Shown here: in pieces, positions 1-8,104 of the stretch
Position numbering within the stretch: the stretch's first letter is position 1
Layout of the letters: each line of letters opens with the position of its first letter
Assembly (NCBI GenBank): GCA_018825305.1
Contig: JAHJEO010000013.1
Location: 1 to 64,000, forward strand
Source of the DNA: Gammaproteobacteria bacterium
Lineage (GTDB): Bacteria; Pseudomonadota; Gammaproteobacteria; Burkholderiales; Rhodocyclaceae
DNA length: 64,000 bases
Reading direction: 5' to 3'
Made by a program: the position numbers and the translations under genes
Notes under the pieces: generated by a model
Databases searched by the model: none
Told to the model about the DNA's origin: nothing
The model's input: the letters and a program-made list of their open reading frames with translations, nothing else

Positions 1-138
1 CGAAGGGACGGGGCGAGTCTGGCCGCATGGCGGCGTTACTCCCTCCTGATGTGGAGCAACCACATGGCGTCGGTCGTGCCTTGCCCTGCGGCCAGACTCA
101 CCCCGGCGCACTCGTCGCCTGAATGAGAACAGGCCCTA
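1..138. mobile_element. probable insertion-sequence end or remnant
   Basis: Bases 121-138 (GAATGAGAACAGGCCCTA) are identical to the right arm of the 52-base palindrome at 9631-9682, and the identity extends left over GCCT (117-120). Just inside lie long imperfect inverted arms at 10-27 and 87-104 (one mismatch), with an inner hairpin ATGTGG/CCACAT at 49-65. The element ends at a TA inside a universal stress protein reading frame, which fits a transposon terminal repeat with TA as target duplication. No transposase is visible; it would lie left of the window. The family cannot be named from this fragment. Confidence 0.45.
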
Positions 139-240
139 GGCAAGCATGGCACCGGAATGATCGAGGAACTGCTGCTCGGCAGCGTCACCAAGCATGTCCT
201 GAGCCAGGCGCGGTGCGACGTGGTGATCGCCGATCGGTAG
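136..240 (+). pseudogene. universal stress protein (UspA family), C-terminal fragment
   Basis: Reading from 136 to the TAG at 238-240 gives LGKHGTGMIEELLLGSVTKH and then VLSQARCDVVIADR. This is the typical last strand-helix-strand part of a UspA-domain protein, including the G-x-H-G and LLGSVTKHVL nucleotide-binding segment. Only about 34 residues of a usual ~150 are present. The frame is cut at base 138, exactly where the repeated inverted-repeat sequence ends, so the gene looks disrupted by the mobile element on its left. Whether the missing N-terminal part survives on the far side of the element lies outside the window. Confidence 0.7.
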
Positions 241-282
241 GCACGCCTCGCTGGCGGCGCCAGGCGACGTCGCCACCCCCAG

Positions 283-306
283 AAAAGTCGGCGCTGGCGA
301 TACGGC
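283..306 (-). repeat. dispersed 24-bp motif, copy A (intergenic)
   Basis: Read on the minus strand it is GCCGT AT CGCCAGCGCCGACTTTT, a perfect match to the consensus of the nine-copy motif described in the findings. It lies between the stress-protein fragment and the GIY-YIG gene and is the only copy outside a coding region. Confidence 0.7.
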
Positions 307-317
307 GATGCGAACCT

Positions 318-593
318 TCAAGGACTGTGATCGCCCCTCAATCGCGCAGCGTAGGCCCGCTTTTCCGCCGGCTTCAGTTGCTTGATGCGATGTTCCGCCC
401 GGGATGCGGCTGCACGATCAGGATGCGCTTCGGTCGCCAGCAGCCGGAGCGGCGGATGCGACCGGGTGTAGCGCGCGCCCTTGCCGGCCGCATGCGCCGC
501 ATAGCGGGCCGCGACATCGATGGCGATGCCGGTGTAGACGCTGCCGTCGATACACTCGATCAGATAGACGAACCAGGACTTGGCTGTACTCAA
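318..593 (-). CDS. GIY-YIG nuclease-superfamily protein (UPF0213/YhbQ type)
   Basis: A 91-residue protein made of a single GIY-YIG domain. The signature is FVYLIEC at residues 8-14, followed by VYTGIA at about 19-24 and an Arg (ARYAAH) on the first helix. Stand-alone proteins of this size form the UPF0213 group, whose cellular role is poorly defined; related domains cut DNA. It overlaps the start region of its neighbour by 4 bases: its ATG at 591-593 lies over the stop of the upstream DUF4126 gene at 590-592, so the two are probably translationally coupled. The C-terminal part is Ala/Arg-rich. The fold is clear from the motif; nuclease activity is not shown. Confidence 0.85.
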   Translation of the reverse strand: MSTAKSWFVYLIECIDGSVYTGIAIDVAARYAAHAAGKGARYTRSHPPLRLLATEAHPDRAAASRAEHRIKQLKPAEKRAYAARLRGDHSP

Positions 594-1192
594 TTGCTAT
601 TGCCAACAATGGTGCGGCGCCGGATCAGTCGCAATCCGGCGCCGGCGACCTTGGACAGCAGCCAGACAAGCGCGATCAGGAGCAGCACGAACACGCCCAG
701 AAACCCCAGTGGATACGCCAGGGCCAGCACCAGCAGGCCGATTCCAAGGCCATCCTCGGCAAACGATGCCAGCCAGTTGCTGACCGGTTCGGGCGAAAGA
801 TTGAGGGTTGCCCGCGTTCCCATCTTGGCCACGTGCGTGCCACCGGCGAGCAAGCCACCCAGCAGCGCGGCGGCGGCAACCATGCCGGAATCCTGATTCG
901 CCAGCGCAAGCGCAGCGAGCAGAGCACCTCCGGGAATTCGAACGAAGGTGTTGATCAAGTCCCAGAGCGAATCCACCAGTGGCACCTTGTCGGCAAGAAA
1001 CTCGAACGCGAACAGAACCCCCGACGTAACCACGATTGCCGGATGCGTCAGCAACTGCAAATCGCCCGGCAACTGGATCACGCCGAGGCTGCCCAGAAAA
1101 CCGACGAAAAACACCACGCCATAGAAGCGCAGGCCGGCAGCGGCAGCCAGTGCGGCGGCGAGGGCGAAAGGTGCAAGGACATCCGGCGTCAT
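590..1192 (-). CDS. DUF4126 family integral membrane protein
   Basis: A 200-residue, strongly hydrophobic protein with about five or six membrane segments, for example around residues 6-36, 50-66, 88-118 and 150-180. The charged segment between them reads KMGTRATLNLSPEPVSNW, which together with an N-terminal AAAAGLRFYGVVFF stretch is typical of DUF4126 proteins. Function unknown. It reads toward the GIY-YIG gene with a 4-base overlap, so both are likely on one transcript. The ATG at 1192 is the only good start, as nothing hydrophobic is lost. Confidence 0.75.
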   Translation of the reverse strand: MTPDVLAPFALAAALAAAAGLRFYGVVFFVGFLGSLGVIQLPGDLQLLTHPAIVVTSGVLFAFEFLADKVPLVDSLWDLINTFVRIPGGALLAALALANQDSGMVAAAALLGGLLAGGTHVAKMGTRATLNLSPEPVSNWLASFAEDGLGIGLLVLALAYPLGFLGVFVLLLIALVWLLSKVAGAGLRLIRRRTIVGNSN

Positions 1193-1225
1193 GGCTGGGA
1201 ATGATAGTGCCGCGTATCGCGAGGC

Positions 1226-1945
1226 TTAACGGCCGGCGGCGCGACTCTCCTCTTCAACGCGCTTGACCAGCCATTCGACGACCGCGAGGGCATCGGCCTG
1301 GCTGCCGCCGACATGTCCGGCCGACGTCAGGTAGCGGCCATCGACCAGCAGAATCGGAACCTCGGCTATCCGGTAGTGCGATGCCACCTCGCGGGCGTGT
1401 GCGATGCGCTCGCGCACCTTGGCGGAGCGCATGACCTGCTCGAAGCGTTTCCTCTGAATACCTTCGTCCCCGATGAAGGCACCGATCTGCGCCAGCGTCT
1501 TCAGCGGCAAGCGATCCTCGTGTATCGCCTGAAATACCGTGGCATGCAGACGCTCGACCAGGCCCATCTCCTCCAGCGCGTAGTAGAGCCGGTCCTGCGC
1601 GGCATAGGCCGAGTTCAGCGCCAGATGGATTCGCACGAAGCGCACGCGCGCCTCCTGCTGCCGCGCCCACGGTTCGATCAGTGCGGTCAGCGCGTAGCAG
1701 TGGGGGCATTGATACCAAAGGAACTCGACGACCTCGACCCGACCATCGGAGTCGACACGATTCAACCGGGGCTGGACGACGTCGTAATCGAAGCCCTCCT
1801 CCGGCGCTGCCGGCGCCGCCCAGGCCGGCAGCATCAGGCAGCACAGCAGCAGCGACAGCCAGTGCGGCCCTACCCGCCGCCACCCGCCGCGAGGGCTGCC
1901 AGCCCTGTCGCAGCCGGGTGGAACAACAGCTTCAATGCTCGGCAT
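1226..1945 (-). CDS. dsbA: thiol:disulfide interchange protein DsbA
   Basis: Periplasmic thiol oxidase that introduces disulfide bonds into exported proteins and is itself reoxidised by DsbB in the family. The product is 239 residues: a basic N-terminus, a hydrophobic export signal (LSLLLCCLMLPAWA, roughly residues 30-43), then a thioredoxin-fold protein with the catalytic CPHC motif in WYQCPHCYAL and a cis-Pro loop AEVPILL. An in-frame reading extends further upstream, but the start at 1945 has a strong Shine-Dalgarno (GAGGGAGGA) and leaves a usable signal. The n-region is rather long for a signal peptide. It stands alone, divergent from HU. Confidence 0.88.
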   Translation of the reverse strand: MPSIEAVVPPGCDRAGSPRGGWRRVGPHWLSLLLCCLMLPAWAAPAAPEEGFDYDVVQPRLNRVDSDGRVEVVEFLWYQCPHCYALTALIEPWARQQEARVRFVRIHLALNSAYAAQDRLYYALEEMGLVERLHATVFQAIHEDRLPLKTLAQIGAFIGDEGIQRKRFEQVMRSAKVRERIAHAREVASHYRIAEVPILLVDGRYLTSAGHVGGSQADALAVVEWLVKRVEEESRAAGR

Positions 1946-2180
1946 GACGTCCTCCCTCTCGGCAACAAGGCGCCGGCAAATGCGGCCGACGCCCATGTAC
2001 TCCGGCTCCATCCTACCGCCGAAGTACCGCCAGTACTCGATTTCTGCACGATTCCTTGCGGCAACGCACAAGAAACTATTTTGCAGACTAATTGCATGAA
2101 GCCCCACAAATCCTAGCGGGAGCAGGTATAGAATGGCCTCGGCTCAGCGCCATACCCGATACTCATACCGGAGGAATTGC

Positions 2181-2477
2181 ATGAACAAATCCGAACTAGT
2201 TGAAATTGCCGCCAAGGAAGCCGACATCAGCAAGGCCGCCGCCGAGCGTGCTCTGGCCGCCATCATCGGCGCCGTTGTCAAAACCGTGTCGAAAGGTGAC
2301 ACCGTTGCCCTGATCGGCTTCGGTACTTTCAAGTCCGCCAAGCGTGCCGCGCGCACCGGCAAGAACCCGAAGACCGGTGCCGCCATCAAGATCGCGGCGA
2401 CCACCGTGCCGAAGTTCTCGGCCGGCGCCACCTTCAAGGCCGCTGTCGCTGGCAAGAAGGCTGCCAAGAAGAAGTAA
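2181..2477 (+). CDS. hupB: DNA-binding protein HU, beta type
   Basis: A 98-residue nucleoid protein that bends DNA without sequence preference. It starts [20 protein letters not shown] and has the HU/IHF core, with [19 protein letters not shown] forming the strand and beta-arm region. The tail is Lys/Ala-rich (AGKKAAKKK), a feature of several beta- and gammaproteobacterial HU-like proteins. The start is fixed by the Shine-Dalgarno GGAGGA 6 bases before the ATG; the frame is open upstream but has no such site. A stem-loop follows directly, so the gene is probably monocistronic. Confidence 0.93.
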   Translation: MNKSELVEIAAKEADISKAAAERALAAIIGAVVKTVSKGDTVALIGFGTFKSAKRAARTGKNPKTGAAIKIAATTVPKFSAGATFKAAVAGKKAAKKK

Positions 2478-2493
2478 GTCTCACCGCATCACT

Positions 2494-2536
2494 ACCGCCC
2501 GGCCGGAGCCAGTATCCGCCCGGGCGGTTTGCGTTT
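2494..2536 (+). terminator. stem-loop terminator after HU
   Basis: ACCGCCCGG at 2494-2502 pairs perfectly with CCGGGCGGT at 2520-2528 across a 17-base loop and is followed by TTTGCGTTT. It has a strong GC stem but a broken T tract, placed 17 bases after the HU stop codon. Confidence 0.6.
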
Positions 2537-2567
2537 ACGTCCCCAGGCGAACTATCCACTACAAGAC

Positions 2568-3539
2568 ATGGATCGCACCGAACGCTTCTACAAGATCGAG
2601 CAACTGCTGCACGAGCGCCGCTTCGCCAGCTTCGAGCAGATTCAGGATGCCCTCGGCGTCTCCCGCGCCACGGTCAAGCGCGACCTGCAATACCTGCGCG
2701 ACCGCCTGCACGCGCCGATCGCCTACGACCGTTTCAACAACGGTTATCACTTCGAAGCACCGGACCAGCATGCGCCGCGCTTCGAACTGCCCGGGCTCTG
2801 GTTCAACTCCTCCGAGATTCTTGCCCTGCTCACCATGCAGAACCTGCTGGAGGAAGTCCAGCCGGGGCTGCTCGGGCCCCATATCGCGCCGCTGCAGACT
2901 CGGCTGCGAAGCCTGCTCGGCAGCCAGGAAGACGCGCCGGAGGACATCACCCGGCGCATACGCATCCTCCATGCCGCCAAACGCCAGTCCGACCTCAAGT
3001 GGTTCGAACTGATCGCCTCGACACTGCTCAAGCGCCGTCGCCTGCTGATCCGCCACTGGAGTCGCGCCCGCGACGAGGAAACCGAGCGCGAGGTGTCGCC
3101 GCAGCGCCTGGTGCACTACCGCGACAACTGGTATCTCGACGCCTGGTGCCACATGCGCGACGAAGTCCGCAGCTTCGCCGTGGACGCCATCCGGCATGCC
3201 GCGCTGCTCGATCAGCGGGCGAAGGAAGTTGCCAAACGGGATCTCGATGCCACGCTGGGCGCCGGCTATGGCATCTTTTCCGGCGCTGCCGTGCAGTGGG
3301 CAAGGCTGCGCTTCACGCCTGAGAGCGCGCGCTGGGTCGCCGCAGAACAATGGCACCCCCAACAGAAAGCAACAACTGACACCGACGGCGGCTACCTGCT
3401 GGAACTGCCCTATTCCAACCCGACGGAGCTGATCATGGACATCCTGCGCCACGGATCCGGCGTCGAAGTGCTGGCGCCAAAGGCGCTGCGCGACGCGGTG
3501 CGGCGGGAACTTTCGACGGCGCTGGCGGCCTACGCCTGA
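2568..3539 (+). CDS. WYL-domain transcriptional regulator (YafY/DeoR-like)
   Basis: A 323-residue regulator with an N-terminal winged helix: MDRTERFYKIEQLLHERR, then the recognition helix area LGVSRATVKRDLQYLRD at about residues 28-44. A middle and C-terminal WYL domain contains VSPQRLVHYRDNWYLDAWCH around residues 177-200. WYL domains sense small or nucleic-acid-derived ligands in many regulators, several linked to DNA damage or phage defence; the target here is unknown. The start at 2568 is chosen because the family begins directly at this helix. It lies between HU and a patatin gene, all on the plus strand. Confidence 0.85.
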   Translation: MDRTERFYKIEQLLHERRFASFEQIQDALGVSRATVKRDLQYLRDRLHAPIAYDRFNNGYHFEAPDQHAPRFELPGLWFNSSEILALLTMQNLLEEVQPGLLGPHIAPLQTRLRSLLGSQEDAPEDITRRIRILHAAKRQSDLKWFELIASTLLKRRRLLIRHWSRARDEETEREVSPQRLVHYRDNWYLDAWCHMRDEVRSFAVDAIRHAALLDQRAKEVAKRDLDATLGAGYGIFSGAAVQWARLRFTPESARWVAAEQWHPQQKATTDTDGGYLLELPYSNPTELIMDILRHGSGVEVLAPKALRDAVRRELSTALAAYA

Positions 3540-3564
3540 CCCCTCCACCCCGGTCATTCCCAAA

Positions 3565-4506
3565 ATGAATCCGCAACGCTGTCGCCTATCTGTCGCGATC
3601 CCCGCCCTCGCCTTCGCCCTGGCGTTTCTTCTCTCCGGTTGCGCAGGCATTCTCAAGTCCGAACCCACACCTGCCATCGCGACGGCAACGCCGCAGCCGC
3701 GCGCCGCGCCGAAGGTGGCACTGGCGCTCGGCGGCGGCGCGGCCCGCGGTTTCGCCCACATCGGCGTCATCAAGGCACTCGAAGCCCAGGGCATCGTCCC
3801 CGACATCGTGGTCGGCACCAGTGCCGGCGCAGTAGTCGGCGCGCTGTATGCCGCCGGCAAGAACGGTTTCGATCTGCAGAAGCTTGCGCTGCAAATGGAG
3901 GAAGGCCAGCTCAACGACTGGTCGCTGCCCGACCGCGGCCTGCTGAAGGGTGAGGCGCTGCAGCAGTTCGTCAATCGCGCCGTCGGCGGGCGTCCGCTGG
4001 AAAAACTCCCCAAGACCTTCGCCGTCGTCGCCACCGATCTCGGCAGCGGCGAAGCCGTTGTGTTTCGTACCGGCGACACCGGCATGGCGGTGCGGGCATC
4101 GAGCAGCGTACCGGGCATATTCCAGCCCGTCGCCATCAATGGCCGCGAGTATGTCGATGGCGGACTGGTAAGTCCGGTGCCGGTGCGCATCGCGCGTTCC
4201 CTCGGCGCCGACTTCGTCATCGCGATCGACATCTCGGAAAAGCCCCAGCACGGCAAGACCCTGAGCACAATTGACGTGCTGCTGCAGACCTTCACCATCA
4301 TGGGCCAGACCATCAGCCGCAGGGAACTGCCCGAAGCCGATGTCGTCGTGCGTCCGCACACGCCGGAAATCCGCGCCACCGATTTCAAGGATCGCCACGT
4401 CGCCGTGCTCGAAGGCGAGAAGGCGCTGGCGGCGGTACTGCCGGAGCTCAAGACCAAGCTGGCGAAGCTGCGCGAGGAACGCAGCGGTCTGGTGGCAAGG
4501 CAATAG
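3565..4506 (+). CDS. patatin-like phospholipase, RssA-type lipoprotein
   Basis: A 313-residue protein with a lipoprotein signal: hydrophobic stretch then the lipobox LLSGC, giving lipid-modified Cys at about residue 29. The patatin fold follows with the oxyanion loop GGGAARG (residues ~56-62), nucleophile Ser86 in GTSAG and catalytic Asp198 in DGG. Family members hydrolyse acyl esters of phospholipids or related lipids. With a lipobox it is expected in the envelope, whereas E. coli RssA is not a lipoprotein. The catalytic dyad is intact. It starts 25 bases after the WYL gene, so co-transcription is possible. Confidence 0.88.
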   Translation: MNPQRCRLSVAIPALAFALAFLLSGCAGILKSEPTPAIATATPQPRAAPKVALALGGGAARGFAHIGVIKALEAQGIVPDIVVGTSAGAVVGALYAAGKNGFDLQKLALQMEEGQLNDWSLPDRGLLKGEALQQFVNRAVGGRPLEKLPKTFAVVATDLGSGEAVVFRTGDTGMAVRASSSVPGIFQPVAINGREYVDGGLVSPVPVRIARSLGADFVIAIDISEKPQHGKTLSTIDVLLQTFTIMGQTISRRELPEADVVVRPHTPEIRATDFKDRHVAVLEGEKALAAVLPELKTKLAKLREERSGLVARQ

Positions 4507-4564
4507 GACAGCGGCGACCCATCAGAGCAAGGCAATTCGTTACGCTTGGCGTAGGATGGCGCGC

Positions 4565-5251
4565 ATGAAAGAGCCACGACTGACCAACATTTCCGCCTGC
4601 GTCTTCGACGCCTACGGCACCCTGTTCGACGTGAACAGCGTTGCGCACGGTGCTGCCGATATGCTCGGCGACCGCTGGCAGGCGCTCTCCGACCTGTGGC
4701 GCAGCAAGCAACTGCAATACACCTGGCTGCGCGGCCTGGCCGGCCACCATGCGGATTTCTGGCAGGTCACCGGCGATGCCCTCGACTACGCGATGGCAAG
4801 CCTCTCCATTGACGACCCGGCGCTGCGCGAACGGCTGATGCAACTGTATCTGTCCATCGCCGCCTACCCGGAAGTCCCGGCCATGCTGTCTACGCTCAAG
4901 GCGCGCGGCCTGAAGCTCGCCATCCTCTCCAACGGCTCGCCGGCCATGCTCGCCGCTGCCGTAGCCAATTCCGGCATCGACACCCACTTCGATGCGGTCA
5001 TTTCGGTCGAAGAGGTTAGGGTGTTCAAGCCCCATCCCGACGTCTATGCCCTCGCGCCGCAGCGGCTCGGCGTACCGAAGGAAGGCATCTGCTTCCTCTC
5101 GTCGAATGGCTGGGATGCCTTTTCAGCCAAGGCCTTCGGCTTCAAGGTGCTGTGGTGCAACCGTTTCGGCCAGGCGCCGGAACGCATCCCCGCCATGCCC
5201 GATGGCGAGATTGCGGACCTGTCGGTCTTGCCGGAGAGAATCGGCGCTTAG
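4565..5251 (+). CDS. haloacid dehalogenase, type II (HAD superfamily hydrolase)
   Basis: A 228-residue HAD hydrolase of the L-2-haloacid dehalogenase subgroup. Nucleophile motif FDAYGTLFD at about residues 12-20, motif II SNGS (~121-124), Lys in FKPHPDVY and the late motif SSNGWDA typical of the type II group. Such enzymes hydrolyse C-Cl bonds of 2-halo acids via an Asp ester, although many homologues act on other substrates. A start at 4556 (MARM) is also possible; 4565 has the better spaced AGGATGG. The gene converges on the FrnE-like gene with a 4-base overlap at the 3' ends. Confidence 0.85.
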   Translation: MKEPRLTNISACVFDAYGTLFDVNSVAHGAADMLGDRWQALSDLWRSKQLQYTWLRGLAGHHADFWQVTGDALDYAMASLSIDDPALRERLMQLYLSIAAYPEVPAMLSTLKARGLKLAILSNGSPAMLAAAVANSGIDTHFDAVISVEEVRVFKPHPDVYALAPQRLGVPKEGICFLSSNGWDAFSAKAFGFKVLWCNRFGQAPERIPAMPDGEIADLSVLPERIGA

Positions 5252-5913
5252 GACTTGGCAGCAGCAGCGCCATCGAGGTAACGACGCATCGCCTCGGCGA
5301 GGAGTTCAGGCGTCTCGGCACCGCTGATGGCCTGGCTGCCACCGAAAATAAAAGTCGGCACTGACGACACGCCGATTTCGCGATCATGCCGCTCCTGCGC
5401 GCGCACCGTGTCGGCGTCGGCATCCGACGCCAGATAAGCAGCGACCTCGGCAGCCGGATAGCCGCACTCGACGGCGATCGCCTGCAGCGTGGCGGGATCG
5501 CCGACATGCTCACCGTTCTGGAAATGCGCCGCGAACAGCCGCTCGACCAATGCGTCGGCATCGCCCCGTTGCTGCGCCCAGTGCAGCAGGCGGTGGGCTT
5601 GCAGGGTATTGGCGCGGATCTCGATTTTCTCGAAGGCGAATTCGAGGCCGACACTACGCCCGGCGGCGCGCACCCGATCGAGCAGGGCCTCGACCTGCGC
5701 CGGCCCGCCGAATTTCTTTTCGAGGAAGGGGCGATAGGCCTCGCCTGCGGCCGGCGTGTTCGGATTGAGGAAGAAGGGCAGCCAGCGCACGGCGACAGCA
5801 AGACCGGGCCGTTCGGCGCGCAGCAGGTCAAGCGCGAGCGCCAGCCGGCGCTTGCCGACGAAGCACCAGGGGCAGACGACATCCGAGACGATGTCTATTT
5901 TCAGCGGGGTCAT
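5248..5913 (-). CDS. DsbA-family oxidoreductase, FrnE-like
   Basis: A 221-residue thioredoxin-fold protein starting MTPLKIDIVSDVVCPWCFVG; the CPWC pair at about residues 14-17 is the redox site. The helical insert and the C-terminal VSSVPTFIFGG with its cis-Pro are characteristic of the FrnE/2-hydroxychromene-2-carboxylate isomerase branch. There is no signal peptide, so it acts in the cytoplasm, unlike the DsbA encoded at 1226-1945. The family is linked to oxidative stress and polyketide isomerisation; the substrate here is unknown. The VSSVPTF codons contain a degenerate copy of the dispersed 24-bp motif. Confidence 0.88.
   Translation of the reverse strand: MTPLKIDIVSDVVCPWCFVGKRRLALALDLLRAERPGLAVAVRWLPFFLNPNTPAAGEAYRPFLEKKFGGPAQVEALLDRVRAAGRSVGLEFAFEKIEIRANTLQAHRLLHWAQQRGDADALVERLFAAHFQNGEHVGDPATLQAIAVECGYPAAEVAAYLASDADADTVRAQERHDREIGVSSVPTFIFGGSQAISGAETPELLAEAMRRYLDGAAAAKS
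5350..5373 (-). repeat. dispersed 24-bp motif, copy B (within frnE-like gene)
   Basis: Minus-strand sequence GGCGT GT CGTCAGTGCCGACTTTT. It differs from the consensus at three positions, and here it coincides with a conserved protein stretch (VSSVPTF), so this copy may be chance. Confidence 0.3.
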
Positions 5914-5998
5914 TTACTCATTCCTTTGCATCGAGTTCATCGCCAGCGGCATCGCGGATAAGCAGCGCGACCAGCGCTACCGTATCCTAGCCAATACC

Positions 5999-7141
5999 GT
6001 GAAGACTACCATTCATAACTCCTTCGCCGAGATCGGCACCGCTACCGGCCAGCTCGATGGCGGCGGCGATCCCTTCCTCGACCCCTGCTTTCTCGAAGCC
6101 GCCGAATTGCATGGTGCGGTGAGCCGCGCCATGGCGTGGCAGCCCTGCCATGTCGCCGCATGTGCCGAGGGCGGCAGCCTGCGGGGCCTGATGCCGCTCT
6201 ACCGCCGCAACCACTCCTTCGGCGACTTCTCGCGCGACTACGGCTGGGCGCAGGCCTGGCGGCAACTCGGCCATGATTACTACCCCAAGCTGGTCACCGG
6301 CATTCCCTACACGCCAGCCACCGGGCCACGATTTTTGCTGGATGCCGGCGCGTCCCGTGAAGACACCGTCGGCGCCCTACTCGCCGCAACCATTGACCTC
6401 GCTCGCGCCGCCGGCATCTCCGTCTGGCAGTTTCTCTACGGCCGCAGCGACGACCTCGCCATGCTCGATGCCACTGGCTTCCTGCTGCGTCCCATCGTCC
6501 AGTACCACTGGCAGCGCGGGCAATGGCGCGACTTCGGCGATTTCCTCGATGCGCTCACCGCGAAGCGGCGCAAGGAGATCCGCCGCGAGCGCCGCCGCGT
6601 CGCCGAACAGGGCCTTCGCATCGAGGTGCGCCACGGTGACGAACTCGATACCGGCGACACCAAGCTGTGGGCTGCCATCCATCGCCACTACCAGAACACC
6701 TTCGAGCGCTACGGCACGCCGCACGCCTTCACCGAAGGATTCTTTCGCGATGTCGCCGCCGGGCTGGGGCGGCGCTTCGTCGTATTCATCGCCTTCCGAG
6801 GTGAGCTCCCCGTCGCCTCGGCGATTTGCTACCGTGACGAGCACACTCTGTTCGGACGCCACTGGGGCGCCGACGAGGAAATAGATTGCCTGCATTTCGA
6901 ACTCTGCCAGTATCAGGGCATCGACTACTGCCTGCGCGAGGGCCTGCAACACTTCGAGCCCGGCGCCGGCGGCGAACACAAGGTCAATCGCGGCTTCCTG
7001 CCGACCCGAACCTGGTCGGCCTACTGGATCGACGAGCCGCGGCTGCGCCGCGCAGTCGCCGACTTCATCGGCCGCGAGCGCAGCGCCATCGACGACTACA
7101 TCGAGGCTTCTATCGGCGAAAGCCCCTTCCGCGCCAGTTAG
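5999..7141 (+). CDS. GNAT/FemAB-like protein (DUF482, peptidogalycan biosynthesis family)
   Basis: A 380-residue protein matching the PF04339-type FemAB-like family often annotated as GNAT N-acetyltransferase or peptidogalycan biosynthesis protein. Visible features are the opening substrate region (DPFLDPCFLEAAELHG), the middle KRRKEIRRERRRV basic stretch, ASAICYRDEHTLFGRHWGA and the conserved end EHKVNRGFLPTRTWSAYW. The true substrate is unknown. The start is a GTG at 5999: no ATG occurs near the conserved N-terminus, and the frame only continues upstream over the divergent frnE-like gene. The ribosome site is weak, so the start is uncertain by a few codons. Probably co-transcribed with rdgC. 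Confidence 0.8.
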   Translation: MKTTIHNSFAEIGTATGQLDGGGDPFLDPCFLEAAELHGAVSRAMAWQPCHVAACAEGGSLRGLMPLYRRNHSFGDFSRDYGWAQAWRQLGHDYYPKLVTGIPYTPATGPRFLLDAGASREDTVGALLAATIDLARAAGISVWQFLYGRSDDLAMLDATGFLLRPIVQYHWQRGQWRDFGDFLDALTAKRRKEIRRERRRVAEQGLRIEVRHGDELDTGDTKLWAAIHRHYQNTFERYGTPHAFTEGFFRDVAAGLGRRFVVFIAFRGELPVASAICYRDEHTLFGRHWGADEEIDCLHFELCQYQGIDYCLREGLQHFEPGAGGEHKVNRGFLPTRTWSAYWIDEPRLRRAVADFIGRERSAIDDYIEASIGESPFRAS

Positions 7142-7204
7142 GGAATATGCCATCGCGCCGGCACAGTAAAATGCCGGGTCAATTCGCCAACACCAGATAT
7201 CGCC

Positions 7205-8104
7205 ATGTGGTTTCGCAACCTCCGCCTTTACCGCCTGTCCCGTGAGTGGGACATGGACGCCGCCCGCCTCGCACAGCAGATCGCCACCCAGCCGCTCAAG
7301 CCCTGCGGCAGCCAGGACATGGTCAGCCGCGGCTGGGTCTATCCGCGTTTCGACGGCGAATTCGTCCATGCCGTCAATCGCTGTTGGCTGCTGGCCCTCG
7401 GCGTCGAGCAGAAACTGCTACCGGCCTCGGTCGTGCGCGAAGCGACGCAGGAGCGCGCCGCGAAGATCGAAGCCGAGCAGGGCCGCAAGGTCGGCCGCAA
7501 GGAACTGCGCGACATGCGCGAGCACGTGGCGCAGGAGCTGATGCCGCGCGCCTTTACCCGCCGCCGCACCACCTGGGGCTGGATCGACCCGATCCACGGC
7601 TGGCTGGTGCTCGATGCCGGCTCCGACGCCAAGGCCGAGGAGTTCATCGAAGTGCTGTCGCGCGCCCTGCCCGGCCTGCCGCTGCGACCGCTGCACACGC
7701 AGATATCACCAACGGCGGCGATGACCGACTGGCTGGCCGCCGCCGAGGCGCCGGCCGGATTCAGCATCGACCAGGACCTGGAACTGCGCTCGGCGGCACA
7801 GGCCAACGCAACCATCCGCTATGCCCACCACGCGCTCGAGGGCGGCGAGATTCGAACCCACATCGGCAGCGGCAAGATCGCCACCAAACTGGGCATGACC
7901 TGGGCCGACCGCGTTTCCTTCGTCCTCACCGAAAAGCTGCTGATCAAGCGCCTTGCCTTCCTCGACATCATTCGCGAACAGGCCGAAAATGCCGAGAACG
8001 CCGATGAGCAGTTCGACCTCGACTTCACCCTGATGAGCGGCGAAGTGGCGCGCCTGCTCGACGATCTGTTACCCGCGCTCGGTGGCGAGGCACCGAGCGA
8101 GTGA
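7205..8104 (+). CDS. rdgC: recombination-associated protein RdgC
   Basis: A 299-residue nucleoid-associated protein whose family forms a ring around double-stranded DNA and limits RecA loading. The start MWFRNLRLYRL is almost diagnostic, and the length equals the family norm (~300). Conserved stretches such as GWVYPRF and the Lys/Arg-rich region RKVGRKELRDMREHV (residues ~96-110) are present, as is TWGWIDP. Its stop overlaps the GTG start of the following Crp-type regulator by 4 bases, which suggests translational coupling. Confidence 0.95.
   Translation: MWFRNLRLYRLSREWDMDAARLAQQIATQPLKPCGSQDMVSRGWVYPRFDGEFVHAVNRCWLLALGVEQKLLPASVVREATQERAAKIEAEQGRKVGRKELRDMREHVAQELMPRAFTRRRTTWGWIDPIHGWLVLDAGSDAKAEEFIEVLSRALPGLPLRPLHTQISPTAAMTDWLAAAEAPAGFSIDQDLELRSAAQANATIRYAHHALEGGEIRTHIGSGKIATKLGMTWADRVSFVLTEKLLIKRLAFLDIIREQAENAENADEQFDLDFTLMSGEVARLLDDLLPALGGEAPSE

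Noticed and set aside
123-896. Long plus-strand frame over the stress-protein fragment and the GIY-YIG/DUF4126 genes
   Set aside because: The minus-strand genes have family motifs, and this frame is Arg/Pro-rich without any pattern.
2559-4577. Open frame of 672 codons on the minus strand across the WYL and patatin genes
   Set aside because: It is antisense to two genes with intact signature motifs; the frame is open only through codon bias.
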